Assembly: GCF_009380165.1 (NCBI RefSeq)
Contig: NZ_WHUF01000005.1
Location: 385,248-449,247 of the forward strand
Length of the DNA: 64,000 bases
Reading direction: 5' to 3'
Origin: Rugamonas rivuli
GTDB lineage: Bacteria; Pseudomonadota; Gammaproteobacteria; Burkholderiales; Burkholderiaceae_D
Below the pieces are notes generated by a model that was given only the letters and a program-made list of their open reading frames with translations, was not told the DNA's origin and did not search any database. Every line of letters begins with the position of its first letter. Within the stretch, counting starts at the first letter, position 1. Shown here one piece after another: positions 33,889 through 40,970 of the stretch. Made by a program: the position numbers and the translations under genes.

Positions 33889-34668
33889 TCAATGACGGAC
33901 TCCTTCCGCCGCTTCCAGCTTCTTGTAGGCCGCGCTGTTGCGGGCTTCCTCGATGGCCCGCCAGATGCGCTCCGCCAGCTGCGGACGCGCCGCCAGCATG
34001 CCGTGCGAAAGTATCAGGAAGTACGGTTTTTCGATGATGGGAATGGGCAGCTCCTCCAGCTGCGGCCCCAGTGGACCGCGCATCAAGCCATGGGCGTCGC
34101 TGCCGCCGATGGCCGCAGCCGCCACGCGGCCGGCGATCAGCTTGCGCGCCAGCTCGTCGGCGCGCTGGCTGCCCTCGTCCACTTCCACGTTCTGCGCGCG
34201 CAGCACGTCGCCGACCGAGTAGCCCAGCTGGAAGCCGATGGCGCCATCCAGGTTGCGGAAGCTCTTGCCGTCCCATTCGACCTTGCTGCCTTTTTTGCGG
34301 ACCACGACATAGCTATCGATATGCATGCGCTTGCTGGCGTCGATCTGCTGGCCGCCGGGATATTCGCCCAGCTCGCGCCGGTCCGGCTTGTAGCTGACGG
34401 CGAAGGCGCCGTCGACCGCGTTGGCCTTCAACTCGGCCAGGCAGCGTTTCCAGGGGATGCTTTGATAGTCGAAGTGGATATCGAGGCGCTGCTCGACCAT
34501 TTTCAGCAGCGCGAAATTGAGGCCGCCCAGCTTCTCGGTGCGCCATGGCAGCACGTCCTGCTGCTCGAAGCACAGGGAGACGGTCTCCTTGCCGGCCGCC
34601 GACGCCGATGCCAGCGACAGCGCCAGCAGCACCCAGGCGCAGCTACGATGCATGGCGTCGTTCCTCAT
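33889..34668 (-). CDS. Periplasmic solute-binding protein, probable sensor component
   Basis: A 259-residue secreted family-3-type binding protein with a signal peptide (AWVLLALSLASASAAG). Blocks include VSLCFEQQDVLPWRT, VEQRLDIHFDYQSIPWKRCL and KKGSKVEWDGKSFRNLDGAI. It has no transporter partner. It lies directly upstream of the hybrid kinase, and its stop codon overlaps the kinase leader, so it may present ligand to the kinase periplasmic domain. It is a paralogue of the protein at 18089-18868. An internal ATG five codons later with GAGGAA upstream is an alternative start. Confidence 0.82.
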   Translation of the reverse strand: MRNDAMHRSCAWVLLALSLASASAAGKETVSLCFEQQDVLPWRTEKLGGLNFALLKMVEQRLDIHFDYQSIPWKRCLAELKANAVDGAFAVSYKPDRRELGEYPGGQQIDASKRMHIDSYVVVRKKGSKVEWDGKSFRNLDGAIGFQLGYSVGDVLRAQNVEVDEGSQRADELARKLIAGRVAAAAIGGSDAHGLMRGPLGPQLEELPIPIIEKPYFLILSHGMLAARPQLAERIWRAIEEARNSAAYKKLEAAEGVRH

Positions 34669-34683
34669 AAACCTCCCAACAGA

Positions 34684-36138
34684 TTAGCCGATGGTGCGTA
34701 TGCTGAAGTCTACCCCAACTTCATCCCACTGCTCCTGCTCCTTTTCCAGCCAGTAGGACAGGGTTGGATGGTCGCCTATCCATTCGCGGCGGATTTCCAG
34801 TTCGATGCGGTTCTTCATGCGCAGCTTGATCAGCGTGAAGTCGATGTCCATGCGCGAGTGCATGAACAGCACCGCCAGCCGCAGCGCCACCACGGCCTTG
34901 CTGAAATCCGGCTCGGCCAGCGCGTCGGCCACTTTGCGCAGATTGCCCTTGTGGGCGGCGATCAAACGGGCCATGGTCTTCTGCTCGCGCGCCGTGAAGC
35001 CCGGGAGGTCGGCGTTCTCGATCATGTAGGCGGCGTGCTTGTGGTAGCCGGTGTGCGACACCACCATGCCCATTTCGTGCAGCAGCGCGCTCCAGTACAG
35101 GTGGCGCGCATACTGGTCGCCGGCCGGTTTGGTCTGCATGTACAGCGCCAGCGCGTCGTCGGCCACGCGGTTGGCGCGGCGCTCGTCGCAGTGGAACTTC
35201 TGCAGGCAAGCCTGCACCGATTGCTCGCGGCGGTCACGCTTGGTCGAACGCAGGTGCAAGTCCCACATCACGCCCATGCGCAGGCCGGCCTCGATGGGCT
35301 GCACCACCGGGATATCGAGCTCGCGCACCAGGCCTATCAGGATGGCCAGGCCGCCGATGATGGTGCTGGCGCGGTCCGGGCGCAGGCCGGCCATCTCGAT
35401 CTTGCTGACATGGCCGAATTCGATGAAACGCTGTTTGAGGGCGCTCAGCGTCTCGGCGTTGACTTCGCGGCCGATGCCGTTCTTGACGATGATGTCGGCG
35501 ATGGTGCGGGCGGTGCCGGACGACCCATAGCACTGCTTCCAGTACTGCGGGTGATACGGCGGCGCCGCGTCCTCGAAATGGCTGCGCGCCGACAGGATGG
35601 CCGCCTCGAACGAGGGGCCGTCGACGCGGCCGCCGATGAAGAACGACAGGCTTTGCTTGACCGTGCCGACGCTGAAGGACTCGACCCGCTCGATTTCCTG
35701 GCCGCGCCCCAGTATCAGCTCGGTGGAGCCGCCGCCGATGTCGATCACCAGCCGGCGTTCGCCGGCCAGCGCCAGCGCATTGGCCACGCCCATGTAGATC
35801 AGGCGCCCCTCCTCCTCGCCGGAGATGATTTCGATCGGATAGCCGATCGCCAGCTCGGCCTCGGGCAGGAAGGAGGCGGAATTGCGCGCCACGCGCATGG
35901 CCGACGTGGCCACCACGCGCACGCCGTCAAGCTTGTAGGCGGCCAGCACGGCACGGAAGTTTTTCAGGCAGGCCAGCGCGGTCTGCATGGCGGCCGGCGT
36001 CAGGTTGCCCTTGTCGTCCAGGCCTGCGGCCAGGCGTATCGGTTCTCGCACGGATTTGAGGACGCGGATCGCCTCCCCGTCATGCTTGCCGATGTGGAGG
36101 CGAAAACTGTTGGAACCCAGATCTACTGCAGCGTACAT
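34684..36138 (-). CDS. ppx: Exopolyphosphatase / GppA-type phosphatase
   Basis: A 484-residue member of the Ppx/GppA family, which releases phosphate from polyphosphate or converts pppGpp to ppGpp. The N-terminal actin-like fold is shown by AAVDLGSNSFRLHIGKHDG, VVATSAMRVARNS and RLVIDIGGGSTELILGRG. The C-terminal HD-like region shows LYWSALLHEMGMVVSHTGYH and LPGFTAREQKTMARLIAAH. The start is the ATG for MYAAVDLG. It precedes the binding-protein gene by 15 bases on the same strand and may be in one operon with the signalling genes. Ppx and GppA cannot be separated from motifs alone. Confidence 0.9.
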   Translation of the reverse strand: MYAAVDLGSNSFRLHIGKHDGEAIRVLKSVREPIRLAAGLDDKGNLTPAAMQTALACLKNFRAVLAAYKLDGVRVVATSAMRVARNSASFLPEAELAIGYPIEIISGEEEGRLIYMGVANALALAGERRLVIDIGGGSTELILGRGQEIERVESFSVGTVKQSLSFFIGGRVDGPSFEAAILSARSHFEDAAPPYHPQYWKQCYGSSGTARTIADIIVKNGIGREVNAETLSALKQRFIEFGHVSKIEMAGLRPDRASTIIGGLAILIGLVRELDIPVVQPIEAGLRMGVMWDLHLRSTKRDRREQSVQACLQKFHCDERRANRVADDALALYMQTKPAGDQYARHLYWSALLHEMGMVVSHTGYHKHAAYMIENADLPGFTAREQKTMARLIAAHKGNLRKVADALAEPDFSKAVVALRLAVLFMHSRMDIDFTLIKLRMKNRIELEIRREWIGDHPTLSYWLEKEQEQWDEVGVDFSIRTIG

Positions 36139-36260
36139 ATGTGGAAGCCTCTCTCGGCAAACGGCAACGAAGGCTCGCGGGTGAATCAAACTAAACGATT
36201 TACATGATTATAATCACGATAAGCGCAGTTTGTTACCTGCTGATGACAGGGTGTGGCAAA

Positions 36261-37436
36261 TCAGGCTTCCAGCGCTCCGGCGCCGGTCTGCGCCTCGGCC
36301 ACGCGGTTGCGGCCGGCCTGCTTGGCCTCTTGCAGCGCCTCGTCGGCGCGCTTGAACAGGCTGACGGTGGTGTCGTCGGCGCGGATGGTGGTCACGCCCA
36401 GGCTGGCGGTCATGTTGATGACGGCTTTATCCGCCTTCACCGGCATCGCGGCGACGGCCAGGCGGATACGCTCGGCCACCATGATGGCGTCTTCCAGCGA
36501 GGTGCGCGGCAGCTGGATGGCGAATTCGGCGCCGCCCAGGCGGCCCATCAAGTCGCTGTCGCGCAGTTGTTTTTTGCAGACGTCGACCATGGCCTTGAGC
36601 ACCTTGTCGCCCACCGGATGGCCGTAGTTGTCGTTGACGCGCTTGAAATGGTCGAGATTGAGGATGATCAGCGAGGTCGGCATGCCGGGGCGGCGGGCCA
36701 GCGCGATCCACGGCGTCAGCGTCTGGTAGAAGCCGCGCCGGTTCGGCACGTCGGTCAGCGCGTCCACCACTTCCAGCCGGTCCAGCTCGGCCTGCTGCTT
36801 TTCGCGGGTCAGCAGCAGATAGCCGAAGGCGCTGCCCAGCATCATCAGGTACAGGGCGGCGATGCCGACGCCCTGGATCAGCGCCGGGCTGACCCAGCTC
36901 CAGCCGTCCGGCAGCAGCGCCGTCAGCAGGCCGCGCGCCATCACGGCCAGCGCCAGCAGCAGCGACGACAGCACCAGGTAGCGCCGCAGCAGCGTGCCGG
37001 CGCTCCAGCCCCGGCCCAGCGCGGCGGCGCCGGCGATGAAGAAGAAACCGATCACCACCGAGGCGATGGCGATGCGTTCGGCGGCCGGCATGTCCAGCAG
37101 CCAGGCGCCGGTGAACACGCCGATGGCCGCGCCCAGCGCCGGCAGCAGGTAGCGCCGCCAGACGCGGCGGCCGGCCTGCTCCCACAGGGCGGAGGCGTCC
37201 AGCGCAAAGCCGGTGAACAGCAAGGCGTTGGCGAGGGGGATGGTGAGGAAGTCCGGCAGCGTGCCGCGCAGGTACAGCAAGCCCCAGGCCACGGCCTGGA
37301 ACTGCTTGGCCATGCCCCAGGTGGTGCTGGCGGCCGCCAGGCCTGCGCGGCGGCGCTCCTGCTCAAAAAAGAACAGCGCCGCGCACAGGCTCAGATTGCC
37401 CAGCGCCAGCGCCAGTACCAAAGTTTTTATATCCAT
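36261..37436 (-). CDS. Membrane diguanylate cyclase-like protein with GGAEF motif
   Basis: A 391-residue protein with about six or seven membrane helices in the N-terminal 210 residues, then a GGDEF domain. The domain begins at VVDALTDVPNRRGFYQTL and contains LNLDHFKRVNDNYGHPVGD. The signature loop near 300 is RLGGAEFAIQ, where the metal-binding acidic residue is Ala. A loss of cyclase activity is therefore likely, perhaps leaving a GTP- or c-di-GMP-sensing role. The KRADEALQEAKQAGRNRV C-terminus is normal. It is preceded at 13 bases by a small gene on the same strand. Confidence 0.88.
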   Translation of the reverse strand: MDIKTLVLALALGNLSLCAALFFFEQERRRAGLAAASTTWGMAKQFQAVAWGLLYLRGTLPDFLTIPLANALLFTGFALDASALWEQAGRRVWRRYLLPALGAAIGVFTGAWLLDMPAAERIAIASVVIGFFFIAGAAALGRGWSAGTLLRRYLVLSSLLLALAVMARGLLTALLPDGWSWVSPALIQGVGIAALYLMMLGSAFGYLLLTREKQQAELDRLEVVDALTDVPNRRGFYQTLTPWIALARRPGMPTSLIILNLDHFKRVNDNYGHPVGDKVLKAMVDVCKKQLRDSDLMGRLGGAEFAIQLPRTSLEDAIMVAERIRLAVAAMPVKADKAVINMTASLGVTTIRADDTTVSLFKRADEALQEAKQAGRNRVAEAQTGAGALEA

Positions 37437-37449
37437 GACCTGCCGCGGG

Positions 37450-37740
37450 TCAGACCTCGTGCTCGACGTTGGTGCTGCCGTCGCCCATCTTGCTGGCCCA
37501 GGCCTGGGAGAAGTAGGCTTTCTCGTCCTCGGACGGCGCGTCGTGCCAGAACACGATCAGCGTGCCCTTGTGGTCGTGCAGCTGGCTGACCTTTTCGATA
37601 AAGGCCTGCTTGCCGGCCATGTCGGCCAGCGCCACCACGTAGCCGTAGACGCGGGTCAGCCGCTCCAGGCGGTCAGGCTCGGTGAAGCTGTTGGTGGCGG
37701 TAAGCGTAGGGTGGTCTAAAAACATCGTATCTGTCTCCAT
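37450..37740 (-). CDS. Hypothetical protein upstream of the GGAEF gene
   Basis: A 96-residue soluble protein that I do not recognise. It includes TEPDRLERLTRVYGYVVALA, QLHDHKGTLIVFWHDAPSED and KAYFSQAWASKMGD. No signal peptide or membrane segment is visible. Its 13-base distance from the GGDEF-type gene suggests co-transcription, so it may be a partner of that membrane protein. Confidence 0.65.
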   Translation of the reverse strand: METDTMFLDHPTLTATNSFTEPDRLERLTRVYGYVVALADMAGKQAFIEKVSQLHDHKGTLIVFWHDAPSEDEKAYFSQAWASKMGDGSTNVEHEV

Positions 37741-37870
37741 GAAGGCCGCCGGAGGGGCTGGCCGGTGCTATCGCCAATGTACCTACAATTTTTCCGTCTG
37801 TAAATGCAATGTGGCGCGCTGGCGGGCATGCTACTATAAATTGACCCTGTAAATCCACAATACCGCCAAC

Positions 37871-38659
37871 TTGACCACGTCCTCCCCGCCCGATCGCCGC
37901 CCGCAAGTCCATACGCGCGGCGACAAACGCCTGCTGGAATTCCAGCCCGGCATGGTCCAGAGCGAGATGCGGCTGTCGCGGCCGGACGATCTGGTGCTCA
38001 GCTATGCGCGCGCGATGATGTGCTTTGTGCTGTTCCATCCTAAGCCGGAGCACATCGTCATGGTCGGGCTGGGCGGCGGTTCGCTGGCCAAGTTCTGCTA
38101 CCGCTACCTGCCGCACAGCCGCATCACCGTGCTGGAGCTGCGCGCCGACGTCATCGCGCTGCGCGAGCAGTTCGCCATTCCGCGCGACGACGCCCGCTTC
38201 CGCATCATCCAGGCCGACGCCACCGAGTACATGGCCAGCCTGGCCGGCGCCGCCGACGTGCTGCTGGTGGACGGCTTCGATGAAGAAGGCTTGCCGCCGG
38301 CGCTGGGCAGCGCCGCCTTCTATGCCGACTGCCGCCGCGCGCTGCGGCCGGGCGGCGTGATGGTGGCCAATATCTTCAGCTACGATCCGCAGTACGGCCC
38401 CATGCTGCGGCGCCTGCGCGAGACCTTCCAGGGCCGCATCTGCTGGTTCCGCGGCATCGCCGGCAACAACCGCATCCTGTTCGCGGTCAAGGGCGGCAAG
38501 CCGTCGCCGGCGCTGGCGATGCAGCAGCGGGTGGCGCGCAGCCACGGCCTGGGCTTCGCCATCCTCAACCGGCTGCTGGCGCACTGGATCGTGCTGCGCA
38601 TGCGCTGGAAACCCGCACTGCCAGGCGGGGTCGGACCCCGTCCGGGGTCCGACCCCTAA
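37871..38659 (+). CDS. Spermidine synthase-like methyltransferase-fold protein
   Basis: A 262-residue Rossmann-fold protein of the polyamine aminopropyltransferase-like group. Motifs: HIVMVGLGGGSLAKFCYRYL for the SAM-like loop, ITVLELRADVIALREQF, VLLVDGFDEEGLPPAL, and FYADCRRALRPGGVMVANIF. It lacks the N-terminal beta-sheet of true spermidine synthases, so it may be a different methyltransferase-type enzyme. It starts at a TTG without a good ribosome site. The last 11 codons (GGVGPRPGSDP) come from a palindromic repeat. Confidence 0.75.
   Translation: MTTSSPPDRRPQVHTRGDKRLLEFQPGMVQSEMRLSRPDDLVLSYARAMMCFVLFHPKPEHIVMVGLGGGSLAKFCYRYLPHSRITVLELRADVIALREQFAIPRDDARFRIIQADATEYMASLAGAADVLLVDGFDEEGLPPALGSAAFYADCRRALRPGGVMVANIFSYDPQYGPMLRRLRETFQGRICWFRGIAGNNRILFAVKGGKPSPALAMQQRVARSHGLGFAILNRLLAHWIVLRMRWKPALPGGVGPRPGSDP
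38627..38656. repeat. Palindromic element forming the 3' end of the coding sequence
   Basis: GGGGTCGGACCCCG and CGGGGTCCGACCCC form a perfect 14-base inverted repeat around TC. It lies inside the spermidine-synthase-like gene, immediately before the TAA stop, and adds the tail GGVGPRPGSDP. GGGGTC(A/G)GACCCC-type palindromes are frequent in Oxalobacteraceae, from memory. It may act as a terminator-like hairpin or be a REP-type element that moved into the gene end. Confidence 0.7.
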
Positions 38660-38703
38660 GTGCTGCGGCGAATCTATCGCTGAAGCATGCGGGGTGGACC
38701 TCG

Positions 38704-39174
38704 CTATTTGACGGGCTTGCCGCGCACCGCTACCACTTCGATCTCCACCAGCGCCTTGGGCACCACCAGCGCCGCCACCTGCACCGTGGCGCGGGCCGGC
38801 TTGTTGGGCTGGGCCGCCGTGCCGAAGAACTCCTTGTAGGCCTCGTTCATGCCGGCGAAATCCAGCTTGCCGGCGGCGTCCGCCACCAGGTAGACCCTCA
38901 TCTGCACCACGTCGCCAAGGCCCAGGCCCTGCTCGCGCAGCGTGGCATCGAACTGCTTGAGCACGTCGGCAGTCTGCGTGCGCGTGTCGCCGTCGAAGGA
39001 CTTGGCCAGCTTGCCCGATACGTACAGCGTGTCGCCGGCCCACACGGCGTTGGCGATGCCGCTGTCGGCGCTCTGGATGTGCTGCACCTTGGTCTGGGCA
39101 GCGGCGGGCAAGGCAAGCGACAAGCTCAGGGCGGCGGCCAGCAGTCCTGGAATGCGGTTGATGGTCATCCTCAT
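38704..39174 (-). CDS. Exported RidA family (YjgF-like) enamine/imine deaminase
   Basis: A 156-residue RidA-fold protein with a Sec signal peptide (GLLAAALSLSLALPAAAQ), so unlike most RidA proteins it should be periplasmic. Family features are ANAVWAGDTLYVSGKLA, TADVLKQFDATLREQGLGLG, QMRVYLVADAAGKLDFAGMN and ARATVQVAAL with the conserved Arg, ending in ALVEIEVVAV. RidA hydrolyses reactive 2-aminoacrylate-type imines. It lies 23 bases downstream of an exported flavin amine oxidase that would make imines. The start with GAAAGG six bases upstream (39174) is chosen among three close ATG codons. Confidence 0.85.
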   Translation of the reverse strand: MRMTINRIPGLLAAALSLSLALPAAAQTKVQHIQSADSGIANAVWAGDTLYVSGKLAKSFDGDTRTQTADVLKQFDATLREQGLGLGDVVQMRVYLVADAAGKLDFAGMNEAYKEFFGTAAQPNKPARATVQVAALVVPKALVEIEVVAVRGKPVK

Positions 39175-39197
39175 GGTCATCCTTTCAGTGAAAAAAA

Positions 39198-40784
39198 TCA
39201 GGCGCGCACCCGTGCCGCCAGCTGCTCGATGGCATGGTGGGCGGACAGCACCGCCCCCTCCTGCCACGAGCTGAGGTAGCCCAGGTATTCGCCGGCGAAA
39301 TACATCACGCCGTCCGGCTGCTGCAACAGCCGGTAGACGGTGTCGAACTGTTCCGGCTTCCACTCGGCCCACGAACCCAGGCTGTGCGGCACCTTGGGCC
39401 AGGCGATGTTGACGCCGCCGCGCACCATGGTGCGGTAGCCGGGGTGGATGGCCTCGCCCGCCGCCAGCGCCTTCTCGATGCGCTCGGCCAGCGGGTACTG
39501 GCCCATGTCGTCGCCGGGGAAGGCGCCGAAACAGTAGGAGCCGACCAGCACGCCGTCGGCCTGGCCGATGCCGTGCGAGGGATAGAGGATTTGCGTGACG
39601 TCGCGGCTGGTCCACGACAGGCCGCCGTAGATGCCCTCGTCCTGCTCCCAGAAGCGGCGCGGCGCATAGAACGCGGTCTTGGCCGAGCGCGCATATTCCA
39701 CCTCGGCGATGGCCTCGCGGTAGGCCGGCGCGAAATCGTTGGGGATGTCGCGCAGCACCGACAGCGGCAAGGTGCAGATCACATAATCGCTGTCGATCAC
39801 GCTGCGGGCGCCGCCGTGATGGCAGACCACGCGCGCGCCGTTGGCCGTCTTGCGGATCTCGTCGACCAGCGTGTCGTAACGGATCGCGTGGCCCAGCCGC
39901 CGGGCGAAGGCCGCCGGGAAACGGTCCATGCCGCCCACCGGCTGCAACATGGTGCCGGCCTGGTCGAAGTCCTCGCCGAAGGCTGCCTTGAATTGCCAGA
40001 AGTCGGCCCGCAGCAGCTCGGACAGCGGCAGCGGCGCGCGCACCGTGCCATGCGGCAGGCCGGGCGCGGGCGTCGCGCTGTAGCCGCTGCGCGGCGTGCC
40101 AGTATAGCGGCCGTCGCGCTGCAAATCGCCGAAGGTGGCGATGGCGGCCAGCAGCCGTTCGCGGTCTTCGCCGCTCAGCTCCTGGTCCAGCCGGCCGGTG
40201 GCGACGGCCTTGCCCAGCAGCTCGCCGAAGTAACCGTGGCTGTCGCCCAGCACCTGCCTGGCTTGCACCGGCTTGCCGCCGAAGGCCTGGTCGTCCTGCA
40301 GCCAGGCGGCGCGGTTATCGTTCATCATGATTTCCAGCGGCACGCCGAACTCGCGGCAATAGCCCAGCACCGCGCGGTGGTGGTGCGAGATGCGCGCCGG
40401 CCCCGGATTGAGGTAGAGATGCGCCGCCTTGGGCCAGCGCGCCTGCTGCACGCCGTCGGCCTGCTCGAAGCGGTCGCCGCCGCGTATGGTCCAGCTGCGG
40501 CCGCCGGGGCGGTGGCGCGCTTCCAGCACGGTGCAGGCGAAGCCCGCCTTGCCCAGCTCAAAGGCCGCCGTCAGGCCGGCCACGCCGGCGCCGAGGATGG
40601 TGACGCGCTTGCCCTTGCCCAGCCCGCCGGGCAAGGCCGGCGGGCCCCGGTAGACGCGGTCCTCGCCCCAGGCCAGGCTGGCGCCGCCCAGCGCGTCGAG
40701 CGCGGCAAACGCGGCGGCGGCGCCACCGGTACGCGCTATGCGCGCCAGGAAGCTGCGACGGGTAAAGCCATGAGCCTGCTTCAT
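39198..40784 (-). CDS. Tat-exported flavin monoamine oxidase
   Basis: A 528-residue FAD-dependent amine oxidase. The N-terminus carries a twin-arginine signal (TRRSFLARIARTGGAAAAF). The dinucleotide loop is VTILGAGVAGLTAAFELGKA followed by RPGGRSWTIRGGDRFEQADG. The C-terminal FAD contact is PDGVMYFAGEYLGYLSSW. Such enzymes oxidise primary or secondary amines or L-amino acids to imines with release of hydrogen peroxide. AGGAG lies 8 bases before the ATG. The downstream RidA protein is a natural partner for the imine product. The substrate is unknown. Confidence 0.9.
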   Translation of the reverse strand: MKQAHGFTRRSFLARIARTGGAAAAFAALDALGGASLAWGEDRVYRGPPALPGGLGKGKRVTILGAGVAGLTAAFELGKAGFACTVLEARHRPGGRSWTIRGGDRFEQADGVQQARWPKAAHLYLNPGPARISHHHRAVLGYCREFGVPLEIMMNDNRAAWLQDDQAFGGKPVQARQVLGDSHGYFGELLGKAVATGRLDQELSGEDRERLLAAIATFGDLQRDGRYTGTPRSGYSATPAPGLPHGTVRAPLPLSELLRADFWQFKAAFGEDFDQAGTMLQPVGGMDRFPAAFARRLGHAIRYDTLVDEIRKTANGARVVCHHGGARSVIDSDYVICTLPLSVLRDIPNDFAPAYREAIAEVEYARSAKTAFYAPRRFWEQDEGIYGGLSWTSRDVTQILYPSHGIGQADGVLVGSYCFGAFPGDDMGQYPLAERIEKALAAGEAIHPGYRTMVRGGVNIAWPKVPHSLGSWAEWKPEQFDTVYRLLQQPDGVMYFAGEYLGYLSSWQEGAVLSAHHAIEQLAARVRA

Positions 40785-40970
40785 GACGTATGCTCCTGCG
40801 GCGCCAAGGAGATAGCAATATAACATCAAACCCGGCGGCAAACATCGCCCCAGCGTGGCTAGCATAAGACAATCCCCGTCGCCGCCCGGCCCCAAATTGC
40901 TGTTGCAAAAGCATGAGTTATGACACACTAGTATCGTCCGCCAGCCCGCCGTCCCACTAGAAAGCGCCGC

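Noticed and set aside
33760..36207. An 815-codon open frame on the + strand over the kinase N-terminus, binding protein and ppx
   Set aside because: It runs antisense through three genes with clear motifs and has no domain or ribosome site.
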